Below, in pieces: positions 19,408 to 29,048 of a stretch of 45,371 nucleotides of DNA. The notes beneath the pieces were generated by a model, which had not been told where the DNA came from, did no database searches, and was given only the letters and a program-made list of their open reading frames with translations. Origin of the DNA: Candidatus Absconditabacterales bacterium (GTDB lineage Bacteria; Patescibacteriota; Gracilibacteria; Absconditabacterales; Absconditicoccaceae); assembly GCA_023228925.1 (NCBI GenBank), contig JALOAF010000005.1, positions 1 through 45,371 of the forward strand. Direction: 5' to 3'. Both the position numbers and the translations under genes were made by a program. Numbering within the stretch: the first letter of the stretch is position 1; the number at the start of each line of letters is the position of its first letter.

Positions 19408-21231
19408 ATGTGTTGAATATTTGGATATATTGGAGATAAAAATGATGCTCAAAAAATCCTGATTCATTGATTAGAAAGGTTGGAATATCGTTGATATGAT
19501 TCTGCTGGAATATTTGTTGGGAATAAGTCCTGAAAAACAAAACTTATAAAAGCGATTTGAAAAGTTTCTAATTTAGCAAATAAAATGTATAATAGCTTAG
19601 AAACAAATGAAAGCTGGAATTTTGGTATTGCTCATACTCGTTGGGCCACACATTGATGAATATCTGAAGAAAATACACACCCTCATCATGATAATAATAA
19701 AAATTTTCATATTGTTCATAATTGAATAATTGAAAACTATCATCAACTAAAAGAAGAATTAAAAGGAAAATGATATCAATTTTATAGCGAAACTGATAGT
19801 GAAGTTATAGCCAATTTGCTGGAATATTTGTGGAATTGAGATTTTTTGGAGACAGTGGAAAAAGTTTTAAACAAAATTCGTGGAGCTTATGCCTTACTTA
19901 TTCTATCTAAAATGAATCCAAATGAAATGATTGCAGTTAGACTTTGAAGTCCTCTAATTTTTGCTTATGATGAAAATAATGATTTTTATTTTTCTTCAGA
20001 TAAACAAGCTCTTTCTGGGTATGTAGATAAATTTATTTATATGGATGACGGAGATATTTTACACATAAAAGATAAGGATTATAAAATTAAAGCAAATGGA
20101 GTCAATGTTAGTAGAAAAATAGAAGATATGGATATAAAATTATTGGAATCTTCAAAATGAGATTTCAAACATTTTATGTTAAAAGAAATTTTTGAACAAG
20201 CTACTATTATTAAAAGAATATTTAAATGAAGAGTTAATTTTGAAAACAATACAATGAATACAGATGCTTTTCATGGTATGAAAGATGAAAAATTTACAAA
20301 AATTGTTTTTGTATGATGTGGAACCTCATACAATGCATGAGTTTTGTGAACATATTATATGGAAAATTTAGCATGATTGGAATCTATAAGTTACATTGCT
20401 AGCGAATATGAATATCAAAATATTAAAGTAAATGATGAAACTTTATTTGTGTTTATTTCTCAATCATGAGAAACTGCAGATAGCATAGAAGTGTTAAAAC
20501 TTTTAAAAACTAAATGAGCAAAGACCTTTTGAATCGTTAATGTGGTAGGATCGACAATATCTCGCCTCACCGATTATTGATTATTTACTAGAGCAGGGGC
20601 AGAAATTTGAGTAGCATCTACTAAAGCTTTTACTGCACAAATCACTTGTATTATTTTATTGGCATTGTTTTTATGACAAAAAAGGTGACTTAGTAAGGCT
20701 AAATACGATCAAGTTATGTCTGCATTAAATGATGTTCCTGACAAAATAGAACAAGTTTTAAACTCACATTTAGAGATAAAGAAAATTGCAGAAGAAATAG
20801 CAAAACACAAAGATTTTTTCTTTTTGTGAAGACATTATCAATTATCAATAGCTCGTGAATCATCTTTAAAATTTAAAGAAATTACTTACTTACATTCGGA
20901 ATTTTATCCTACTTGAGAATTAAAACATTGACCATTGGCTCTTGTTGATGAAAAAATTCCTTCCGTATTGTTTTTACCAAAAGATATTTTATTTGAGAGA
21001 AATCTTTCATCTATTCAGGAAATTAAAGCTAGAAAATGAAAGGTTTTGATTATTTCAGATGAAGAAATAAAATCAGCTGATTTTTTTATTAAAATCCCTT
21101 CTTGTATAGACGAAACCTACCCTTTTGTTACAGCAGTAGTTGGACAATTATTAGCTTACTATTCGGCAGATTTTTTAAATAAAGAGATAGATAAACCGAG
21201 AAATTTAGCAAAAAGTGTTACTGTAAAATAA
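19408..21231 (+). CDS. glmS: glutamine-fructose-6-phosphate aminotransferase
   Basis: 607 aa, the standard length. It makes glucosamine-6-phosphate for peptidoglycan and other amino-sugar polymers. The N-terminal glutaminase begins MCGIFGYIG, so Cys2 becomes the nucleophile after Met removal; RWATHGG and HNGIIENYH are the glutamine-site motifs. Two SIS domains follow (VGCGTSYNAGVLGTYYMENL; SQSGETADSIEVLKL; then SLKFKEITYLHSE), with the end DKPRNLAKSVTVK. Many catalytic-site glycines are TGA. No riboswitch or ribozyme (glmS type) is evident in the 176 bp upstream, which are very AT-rich. The start has no Shine-Dalgarno sequence. Confidence 0.97.
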
Positions 21232-21355
21232 TTTCATTTTAGGCCCATTAACACAATTTTCTTTAAAAGACATTTAAGAAAAAATATTCCTTGTATTTTA
21301 GCAATAAATTCTTATTTTGTAGTTGTGAATAATGTTTATTTAATTAACATATTTT

Positions 21356-21889
21356 ATGAACCTTGAAAAGCTTTTTGGTAGTAAAACAAAAGTGGATATT
21401 CTAAAATATTTATTATTTAGAAGGCAGTGAATTTCCATGAGAGCTTTGGAAAGTGAATTGGAGTGGACTTTCCCAGCCATTAAAAAACAAGTTGATTCTT
21501 TGGAGTCAGCGAATATTGTAGAAATTGATAAAAGCAATACAGGTTGGTCTATTATTTTAAAAGCAGAAATTTCTCAATTATTGAGAGAATTGCTTTATTT
21601 TGGTCTTAAATCAGAGCTAATATACCTTTTTTCTACTTATGAATTTATGATAGAAAAATATTTTTTTGGAAAAAGTTTTTGAATAAATTTAGACATGGAT
21701 TTGGTAGTGATCTATAAAAATTTAGAAAAACCACAAATTGATAAAATTAAAGAATCTATTAGTGAGATATTTAGAGGATATTTTATTGAAATAGTAAATG
21801 TTGTATTTATGTCTTTAGACGAATGGAACAAACGTTATAGATTGGCAGATAGGTTTGTTTTGGATATTTTGAGAACAAAGCAAAAATAG
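21356..21889 (+). CDS. winged-helix protein with nucleotidyltransferase-like C-terminal part
   Basis: 177 aa. The first ~70 residues look like a winged helix (FGSKTKVDILKYLLFRRQG, then MRALESELEWTFPAIKKQVD, and a wing with IVEIDKSNTGWSIILKAEI). The second half has INLDMDLVVIYKN, similar to the D.D strand of minimal nucleotidyltransferases, then ESISEIFRGYFIEIVNVVFM. This layout resembles proteins annotated as transcriptional regulators with an MNT-like domain. The Gly-Ser motif of active enzymes is not clear, so activity is doubtful. One or two glycines are TGA. It stands alone between glmS and the next gene in the same direction. Confidence 0.75.
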
Positions 21890-21939
21890 TCTATAAAAAA
21901 CTATTTTCTTTATTAAAAAAATTTTATACTAAATATACT

Positions 21940-22659
21940 ATGGACAATAAGATAAATGATAAAATAGACTATCAAGTTATTTTACAAACAATTGCATCTT
22001 ATCTTGTTTCAGCAAAAGAAAATTTTTGAGATCAGGAAAAAAACAACTACTCTATTTGATTAATTCCAAAATTAGATGATATTTATATTAATCCTTTAAA
22101 GGCTTTAGGATATTATTTGTTGGAAGCAAAAGACACTTTAATTTTGATTTCCAAATGATCTAATAAAAACAAAATTATTGCTTTATGAGATACAGGAGAA
22201 GTCTTTATGGGAAAAAAACGATGAGAAGCAAGGAAAATTTTAGATATTTTAGAAGAAAATTCTATAGTTGAACTTATAGCCCATAAATTTAATTGGACTG
22301 GTAGAGAAATTCCTTTTGTTAGGATCATTTCAAATTATAAAAACCTTGTTTTTTTGGAAATTGGAAATCTTATTTCGAAGACTAAACTTGTTAAATTATT
22401 GACTGATTTACAAGAACACGCCAATTTGTTATTTATCTCAGATTTAAACTCAGCAAAAAGTAGTAAATCTTGTAAAGAATTAGACAATAAAATACTTGAT
22501 TGAGAATTAGAAAACAAAGATTTGTTTATTGTTGATTTATTTTTGTTGTTAACAAAAAAATTATCGAAAAAACCTAAATTCGCAGGATATTTTAATGTTT
22601 GAGGAGTAATAAAAAATAATGAAAAAGATTTTCTTGGTTTTTGAACTATAATGGCCTAA
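21940..22659 (+). CDS. MEMO-like protein (AmmeMemoRadiSam B family), degenerate
   Basis: 239 aa. The overall pattern suggests the MEMO family: TLILISKGSNKNKIIALGDTG, NSIVELIAHKFNWTGREIPF, then LLFISDLNSAKSSKSCKELDNKIL, where the family usually has S-S-D-x-S-H followed by an LD pair. The His ligands typical of active dioxygenase-fold members are not visible, so it may be a non-catalytic relative. TGA=Gly occurs throughout. The assignment rests on pattern only. Nothing nearby suggests a radical-SAM partner. Confidence 0.55.
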
Positions 22660-22729
22660 ATTTTGTCAAATTTTCACTTGAAATATAGCTAGCAATAATT
22701 AAACATTTCTTTGGAGATTTTTTTTATTT

Positions 22730-22930
22730 ATGCAAAATAAATTCAAAATGATGAAATTTATTTATGATAGTCTAGATACTATCAAATGATTGAAACATCC
22801 TGACAAAAAAACGTACATCAACCTAACTGTTGCTATTTTTGCTATGGTGATATTTGCATGATTGTACTTTATATTTGCTGATGCTGTGTTTAATTCAATA
22901 TATAATTTACTTTACTCTATAGCTTCATAA
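22730..22930 (+). CDS. secE: preprotein translocase subunit SecE
   Basis: 66 aa from the ATG at 22730; the Met at 22748 would give 60. SecE is the small essential subunit of the SecYEG channel. The amphipathic stretch YDSLDTIKGLKHPDKKTYINL is followed by one membrane span (VAIFAMVIFAGLYFIFADAV). The position directly before nusG is the classic arrangement and supports the call as much as the sequence does. A GGAG about 15 bp before the first ATG is too far to be a normal ribosome site. Confidence 0.88.
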
Positions 22931-22978
22931 TATTCAATTACTCACAATTGTATTATTTTATACATTATAAATAAAAAA

Positions 22979-23560
22979 ATGGCTCAAGAACAAAATATTT
23001 GAGAAATTAGAAAACAGATACAAGACGATAGTTTTAGACGATATGTTTTGAGTGTTGTTTCTGGACAAGAACAATTGGTGATAGATAATATGAAAGAAAG
23101 AATTCAAAAACAATGACTTTCTGAGGATGTGGTAGATTATTTGTCTCCTATAATAAATGAATATTCTATGAGAAAATGAGAAAAAATTACCAAACAAAAA
23201 AAACTATATCCAGGTTATGTGTTTATAAAATCTAAAATGAACGATAAAATACGATATATTGTGAGAAATACACCTGGAGTAAGACTGATTGTTTGAGCAG
23301 AAACTCGTCCAGTTCCACTTACTGATCAAGAATACGAAGATGTGATCAATCATATAAAAAAATCAGAAGAAAGATCTACATTAAAAATACCTTACAAAGA
23401 GTGAGATGTTGTTATGTTAAAAGCTGGAGATTTTAAATGAATGAAGTGAAATATAAAAACAATAGATCATGATAAGTGAACCGTAGTAGTAAATATTGAG
23501 ATGCTTTGAAGACTGACTCCAGTAGCTGTTGATGCTGATAAAATTGAATTGATGAGCTAA
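22979..23560 (+). CDS. nusG: transcription termination/antitermination factor NusG
   Basis: 193 aa, normal. NusG binds RNA polymerase and couples it to Rho or the ribosome. The NGN domain holds RRYVLSVVSGQEQLVIDNMK, KLYPGYVFIKSKM, VRNTPGVRLIVGAETRPVPL. The KOW domain starts PYKEGDVVMLKAGDFKGMKG. It follows secE by 48 bp and precedes the rplK-rplA genes. Several glycines, including those of the KOW motif, are TGA. Confidence 0.95.
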
Positions 23561-23585
23561 TAAAATTTAAATCTAAATACAACAA

Positions 23586-24309
23586 AATGAGTGATAATTA
23601 TCATTTTGAATCTCAAACTATTAGATGGTCTGTAATTGTTTTGTGTATTGCATTACTTTTGGTTTATATTCTCTTATATTATGCAAAAGGAGATTTGTGG
23701 AAAAAAGATTTAAACATAAGTCAAAACAGTTGAGATCTTATTATCAAAGAACTTGAAGACAAAAAATCACAAAACGACTACTCTACTTGATTAGAATTTA
23801 ATACAAATACTTGAATAGACAATGTTACAGAAAATCAACAAACAAATATTACTTCAACAACACAAAATATTTATAGCTGAACAAATACTATTTGAACAAA
23901 TGTCGTTAAAACGGGATTACAAAAAGATGATATAGAAAATATGCTTATTTTATCTGGGACAAAAACATATTATTGAGAATTAGATTTTGTAGATAAGATG
24001 TGAATATCATATAATTATGCTTTAGTAGATGAAAAATGAATTTATTATTTAAATATCTGAGATTATAAGTATGACTTCTCAGATATTGCTAGAAAATTAA
24101 AATGAAATTTATATGTGATGAATACTGACCAAGAATTGATAGCAAATTCTTTGTTTGGTGATAAAATTACATTTATAAATATACCTGAGTACAAAAATAA
24201 AAAAGTTTTGTTCTTGTTGGATATCAACGATCAATCATGGTTGTTAGCTATTGATTATGAGATATACCATCAGGTAAAATCTTATTTAAAATCTTTATTT
24301 ATTTATTAG
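23586..24309 (+). CDS. single-span membrane protein, apparent frameshift near residue 18
   Basis: About 240 aa, not recognised. The start MSDNYHFESQTIRWSVIV is in one frame, while the continuation LCIALLLVYILLYYAKGDLW and everything to the TAG at 24307 is in the frame one base further on. The switch falls in the run of five T at 23638-23642; four T would give one continuous protein. Either the gene carries a +1 frameshift, the assembly has one T too many, or translation begins at an in-frame TTG at 23635. The remainder is Asn/Thr-rich with SGTNTIGTN-type stretches, then an ordered C-terminal domain (about residues 130-240). It lies inside the nusG-rplK operon. Confidence 0.65.
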
Positions 24310-24314
24310 AAACG

Positions 24315-24758
24315 ATGGCAAAAGTACAAAGAATTTTGAACCTAGAAGTCGTAGCTGGAAAAGCTCAACCTGCACCTCCACTATGACCTATGTTGTGAGC
24401 AAACTGAGTTAATATTGGTCAGTTCACAAAAGAATTTAACGAAAAAACTCAAGAATTGATGCAAAAATTTTGAGGTTTTGATGTAAAGGTTAAATGTAAG
24501 TTAACTGTTTATGTTGACAGAACATTTAGTTTGGAACTATGAACTCCTGTTACTTCCAATTTAATATTGTGGAAGATTAAAGAAAAAAAATGATCATGAG
24601 AACCAAACAAAAATAGATTAGCTTGAAAATTGACTAGAGCTGATTTAGAAGAAATCTATGAACTTAAAAAGGATGATTTAAATGCTATTGATTTGGAGGC
24701 AGGAATTAAAATAATAACAGGTACTGCTAAAAACATGGGGGTAGAAGTAAGCTTATAA
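24315..24758 (+). CDS. rplK: 50S ribosomal protein L11
   Basis: 147 aa, normal. It forms the GTPase-associated centre with 23S rRNA and L10. Motifs are [36 protein letters not shown] and the C-terminal rRNA-binding domain with [13 protein letters not shown]. Glycines in PPLGPMLGANG are TGA. It begins 5 bp after the preceding stop, so it is part of the secE-nusG operon. No L11 autoregulatory site is assigned. Confidence 0.96.
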
Positions 24759-24874
24759 CGTTTACAAAAAACAACTACTAAAAACAACTTTATAAAATAT
24801 TATAAGTTGTACTCTGATTTTTGTGGGAGGTTTTTGAACCACTAACACCACTTTTATAAATTAAATTATTAAAA
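24759..24874 (+). promoter_or_regulatory. rplK-rplA spacer with hairpins, possible control site
   Basis: The 116 bp hold an inverted pair ACAACTT (24783-24789) / AAGTTGT (24803-24809) and a second small hairpin, GTGG (24822-24825) / CCAC (24838-24841), with GGTT/AACC nested. L1 binds its own mRNA in other bacteria, but I cannot match the known L1 target motif here. An attenuator or processing site is equally possible. Confidence 0.3.
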
Positions 24875-25564
24875 ATGTCTAAAAAAGGAAAAAAGTATCT
24901 AGCTTCTACAGCTATGATTATTAAAGGGAAAGCTTATCCTCTAAATGAAGCTGTAGAATTAGTAAAAAAAACATCTAGTGTAAAATTTGATGCTACTGTA
25001 GAATTGGCTGTAAAAACAAACGCTAATCCAAAATTTAATGATCAAATGCTTAGAGGAACAGCTATATTACCGCATGGAACTTGAAAAACAAAAAAAATTG
25101 CTGTATTTGTTTTGGATGAAAAACTAGATGAAGCAAAAAAATCTGGAGCAGATGTTTATGGATCTACAGATTTGTTAAATAATATTAAAAATGGTAAAAT
25201 GGACTTTGATATTTTGATTACAACAGCAGATAGTATCAGAGAATTGGCTCCTGTTGCTAAACAACTTGGTCCAAAAGGTTTGATGCCTAGTCCAAAAGCT
25301 GGAACAGTTACAAATGACTTAGCTAAAACAGTAGAAGAGTTTAAAAAATGAAAAATTGAATTTAAATTAGATAAAACTGGGAATGTACATGTTCCTGTTG
25401 GAAAAGTATCATTCACAAATGATAAATTAGTAGAAAATATTCAATCAATTTTGAACACAATGGAAGAAAACAAACCAACTTGAGTAAAATGAAAATTGAT
25501 CAAGAAAGTTGTGATTTCTTCATCTATGTGACCTGGGGTTGTAGTTGAATATGTTGGAAAATAG
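24875..25564 (+). CDS. rplA: 50S ribosomal protein L1
   Basis: 229 aa, normal. It forms the mobile L1 stalk on 23S rRNA. Motifs: KKYLASTAMIIKGKAYPLNE, FDATVELAVKTNANPKFNDQ, LRGTAILPHGTGKTKKIAVF, LGPKGLMPSPKAGTVT, and the end VVISSSMGPGVVVEYVGK. rplJ and rplL, which usually follow, are absent; a convergent surface-protein gene comes next, with a 17-bp tandem repeat between. Confidence 0.96.
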
Positions 25565-25622
25565 TAACAAACTCTTAAATAAAATTTAAAACTTTATAGG
25601 ATGTATCTCTTAGGTTTTTATT

Positions 25623-25710
25623 AGTAAGCTGTTTTTATTAGTAAGCTGTTTTTTTTAGTAAGCTGTTTTTTTTAGTAAGCTGTTTTTTTTAGTAAGCTGT
25701 TTTTTTTAGT
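25623..25710. repeat. 17-bp tandem repeat array
   Basis: AGTAAGCTG recurs at 25623, 25640, 25657, 25674 and 25691, exactly 17 bp apart, and AGTAA again at 25708. The unit is AGTAAGCTGTTTTTTTT. The last unit overlaps the stop codon of the minus-strand META/SLH gene. There is no spacer diversity, so it is not a CRISPR. T-rich units may act as a repeated terminator for rplA. Confidence 0.9.
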
Positions 25711-26740
25711 AAAACATTTTATCAGCTCTCATCAACATAAGCATTACATAGCCTTTGATTTCTTTATTAAGAGGGAAATCGATTTTATTCATTATTCATT
25801 TAAGTTTTAACATTTTTAAATGATTTTCATAATAAATAGATCATCATTCATTTTCATTTCACCACAATGTTCTAGAAAGAACAGTTCCAAATTCAGCTCT
25901 TGTAACATAATCATTTGGTCTAAATGTCTTGATTCATTTTCACATTATTCATAAGTTACATATTTGTAAAATAGCTATCTCTAGATTGGGATCAATGTTT
26001 CAGATATCATTAAATTTACATTTATTTTTTTGAGGAACTTCTTTATTCATCACATTAGTAGAAAATCATACTATCATTTTAGCTAATTCTGCTCTTGTTA
26101 TTGGCTTATCTGCTTTTGCTAAATAATAATCTTGCATTGTAGTTATTTGTTTTGAATAACTCCAATTGTACGCAGCTATTAATTCTGAGTTTATCTTAGA
26201 ATAACTAGATTTTTTGCATATACCTTCAAAATAATCATTTATATTACATATTTTTCAATCTTCAAATTCACAATTTCATTCGTGAATAATTCCTCAATCA
26301 AAAATACACCTTGAATCTTGTGGATTTGATTTGTTATCAGGACGCAGTAAAAAAACAATACCAGAATCTGTAAAAATTTTTATACTGTCGTTTTTATACT
26401 CATATTTATTTCCAGTTAAATTTAAAAATAAATTTTCTAATTCATTTAAAATTAAATCACAAAATTTTTCGGTATGAGTTATATTTAAAGATGTTATTGT
26501 TTGATTTTTCACATCCAATTTATAATCCATTTTAAACTTATTACATATAGTCCCTTCTATTCAATCATAAGTTATGTTAATATTTTTTTCTTTTATTATT
26601 TTGTTACCATATGAATATATTTGCCATTGTCATAATAATTGTGGAGACTTATTAGCAAAAGAATTTGAATTGGAATTAACAAGTCAAAAACCAGAAAAAA
26701 AAATAAATAACACCAAAAATAAAACTTTAAAACAATTCAT
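25706..26740 (-). CDS. secreted META-domain + SLH-domain protein
   Basis: 344 aa. The N-terminus is a signal peptide (MNCFKVLFLVLFIFFSGFGL, cleavage likely near residue 30). Residues about 35-150 resemble the META/HslJ fold: QLLGQWQIYSYG, then GTICNKFKMDYKL (the family G-C-N), ITHTEKFCD (T..K.C) and a last strand IVFLLRP. The C-terminal half is S-layer homology-like: ITRAELAKMIVGFS, CKFNDIGNIDPNLEIAIL, and FRPNDYVTRAEFGTVLSRTL. SLH domains bind secondary cell-wall polymers, so the protein probably sits on the cell surface. The partner is unknown. Many TGA=Gly. Confidence 0.75.
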
Positions 26741-26798
26741 TTTATATTTTTTTGAAAATAAATAAAATTGAATTTGAATTTTTAAAAGACCATTTTCT

Positions 26799-26834
26799 AA
26801 TTTGGATAGCAAATAAAAATTTGCTATCCAAATT
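26799..26834 (-). terminator. hairpin after the phosphodiester glycosidase gene
   Basis: A perfect 16-bp inverted repeat, AATTTGGATAGCAAAT at 26799-26814 and its complement at 26819-26834, with a 4-bp loop. The T-run after it on the minus strand is weak. It lies 23 bp after the stop at 26858 and probably came with that gene. Confidence 0.7.
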
Positions 26835-26857
26835 CTAAAAACCTTGTAGATAATTTT

Positions 26858-27790
26858 CTACTTTATAGCAAAGAATACGGGAACTTTTCTAGTTGATGAA
26901 AACCCCCATCCGGTATTATCTAAATCTGTAAACTTAAATTGAGAGGAATAACTACCATCAAACATAACAACATCAGTACATCCAAAATCGTTAATTAAAT
27001 AGTTATAAGCTGTAATTTGTTTTAGAGATTTAGCAACTAAAATATATACTATCCCTGGTTCAGATGAATTTATTCCAACCATTGTTCGACCTATAGATGA
27101 TGTTTTATTCTTGTTGGCATTAACAGGATCTAGTCCACAAAATACATCATAATATGGTAGACGTATATTCATATCTGTTGCCATTTCGGATTCAGTTGTT
27201 GGAACTGTACCAGAAAGTGTTGTTGTCCATTGAGCATCACCAATATATGCTTGATTATTATCTATTGCAAAATACTTTCTAGGGCCATCTTCACTAATAG
27301 TTTTATAAGAACTTGTGCCTGCTGCTATAACACTGCCATTCTTCTTCAAAAAAAAAGATAATTTTGTTGGAGTATCATTTAACCAAAAGAATGAAGCGTT
27401 TACTAACGCATACCAATTATAACTTGGTAGATTAAAACTGGAAGCCGTATATCTATTGAATAGAGGTATACCATTTGATGTTCCATTCTGTACATAATAT
27501 GCCTTAATTTGTCTATGTGATAAATTTACTTTAACAACATAAGTGTTTGCAGTGCCCCTTCTATATAAAAATATCCCTGAGACAAATCCACCATCAGCAG
27601 CACGAACATCCAGTCCAGTCCAGTCCGAAATAGATCTGGTTACAGGAGCTATGCTGTCCCGAGTAAAAAAGTTTTTAACTTGATTGGTCTGCATTACCAT
27701 AGGAGTTTCATCATCTTTGTTACATGAAGTGAAACACATTCCTGCGATTATCAGCACTGAAAACAGTGCGAATAAATTAATTTTTTTCAT
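26858..27790 (-). CDS. lipoprotein, phosphodiester glycosidase (NAGPA)-like, probably acquired
   Basis: 310 aa. The N-terminus MKKINLFALFSVLIIAG ends in the lipobox FTSC, followed by NKDDE, the classic Bacteroidota lipoprotein start. The body shows the NAGPA-like pattern with ASFFWLNDTPT, GRTMVGINSSEPG.VYILVA and, near the end, FGCTDVVMFDGSYSSQF (family: a DGG/DGS..S strand). NAGPA-type enzymes remove sugars from phosphodiester-linked glycans; the substrate here is unknown. All 21 glycines are GGN and there is no in-frame TGA, while neighbours use TGA for about half or more. A possible Bacteroidota-type promoter lies upstream. Probably gained from a Bacteroidota partner or host. Confidence 0.85.
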   Translation of the reverse strand: MKKINLFALFSVLIIAGMCFTSCNKDDETPMVMQTNQVKNFFTRDSIAPVTRSISDWTGLDVRAADGGFVSGIFLYRRGTANTYVVKVNLSHRQIKAYYVQNGTSNGIPLFNRYTASSFNLPSYNWYALVNASFFWLNDTPTKLSFFLKKNGSVIAAGTSSYKTISEDGPRKYFAIDNNQAYIGDAQWTTTLSGTVPTTESEMATDMNIRLPYYDVFCGLDPVNANKNKTSSIGRTMVGINSSEPGIVYILVAKSLKQITAYNYLINDFGCTDVVMFDGSYSSQFKFTDLDNTGWGFSSTRKVPVFFAIK

Positions 27791-28115
27791 TTTTTATTAT
27801 AATTTTTTGTTTTTTCTTTGTTTTAAATAGGGAAAACAAAGATGATTCTTTATAGTAGCCTATTTACTACAGTTTTTCACAAAGTAACTTTCTTTGGATG
27901 TTGAGTAACAAAGTCATCACACTTCGGATTTCATTCTCTTACCAAGAGAATCTACTTTCTTAATGCTTGAAAAAACAAACAACATACTTATTAATATTCA
28001 TTTATGAAAAGCAAGTGTTTTTGTACCTAAATAATTGAAAAATATAAATTTATATGATAATGTGCTTATATAATAATTATATATTAATAGTTTTAATATT
28101 TGAATTTAATTGTAT
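27791..28115. other. spacer between the acquired lipoprotein gene and ftsX
   Basis: 325 bp. It holds a possible Bacteroidota-type promoter (27880-27912) and a perfect 8-bp inverted repeat ATTCTCTT/AAGAGAAT with a 3-bp loop at 27933-27951. The left part is less AT-rich than the right. No gene seen. Confidence 0.6.
27880..27912 (-). promoter_or_regulatory. possible Bacteroidota-type promoter
   Basis: On the minus strand TTTG (27909-27912) is followed after 21 bp by TTACTTTG (27880-27887). The Bacteroidota consensus is TTTG-N19-21-TAnnTTTG; this has one mismatch. It lies about 90 bp before the lipoprotein ATG. Such short motifs arise by chance in AT-rich DNA, so this is only suggestive. Confidence 0.3.
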
Positions 28116-29027
28116 TTAGAATTTTTTTGCTTTTTCTTTTAGCATTCTGTATCATAATATTATTGATATTAGAGAAAATATGACATACAGAAGTAGTAAT
28201 TTTGGTGCTATACCACACAAATTTAGATCTAAATTGAGAGCTAAAAGGTTTTTATTTAATATACTAAATGTTAAACAAGTTAAAGTAAATCATATAATAA
28301 ATCACAATGTTATAGAAAACAGTAATGTTACCATAAATCATATATTTACATCTTGAGTTTTAGCTCACAATAATTTCTTTATTTCTACTTCTTCGTAAAA
28401 ATTATTGAAAAAATGTCTTAATAAATGTTGAGTAAAAAACAATATTGTAACTCACAACATTATTACAATAAAATAAAAACTTAACTTAACAAGATTCATA
28501 ATTTTGATAATTTTTAAAGATCTATTTTCTTGTTGAATTAATGTTGCTCACTTATCTATATCTTTTATGTTTAATACTAAGTCTTTGTTGTTTATAATAA
28601 TGTCTTTCATTATATTATATTCTTTTTGATTATGAAACATAACATACAATGTAGATGTTAATGGATTTTCTATCCCAAATTTATCAAAGTTTTTGGTAAT
28701 ATCTGGAATTTTATTTTCCAAATAATTGAATGCATCATCTTTTGAAGAAAATTCTGATTTAATTCAATGTTTATTTAAATCTTCTTTTATAGTTAATATT
28801 CTTTTAAAAACTTCATCAGAACTTTTGTTCTGTTCATTAATATAAAAATATATTCATACTTTACTTGTTATAGATTCTCATATGTTCTCAATTTTTAGAC
28901 TAAATCAAACAAAGATATTTAATAAATAAAATAAAAAAGATAAAAAAATAGAGGCTACAATTATTCTTTTAAAGCTTTTTTTAAGTATTCTTTGTACGTC
29001 TCGTACTATTAAAGATTTGTTTTGCAT
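28116..29027 (-). CDS. ftsX: cell division permease-like protein FtsX
   Basis: 303 aa, the usual FtsX length. With FtsE it forms an ABC-type complex at the division site that regulates peptidoglycan hydrolases. One span at about residues 22-46 is followed by an extracellular domain (about 50-170), then three spans after about residue 185. The conserved turn EIKKLLGAKTQDVNIGFM matches the family's L.GA. motif before the second pair of spans. ftsE is not next to it; a TPR protein lies 21 bp upstream. TGA=Gly throughout. The start ATG at 29027 gives MQNKSLIVRDVQRILKKSFK. Confidence 0.85.
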
Positions 29028-29048
29028 GTTTTAATTTTTGTTATTAAA

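Noticed and set aside
25623..25710. CRISPR array at the tandem repeats
   Set aside because: The units are 17 bp, contiguous and without unique spacers, and no cas genes are present.
27933..27951. ATTCTCTT/AAGAGAAT hairpin as the end of an insertion sequence
   Set aside because: There is no partner end or transposase; it may be a small operator or chance.
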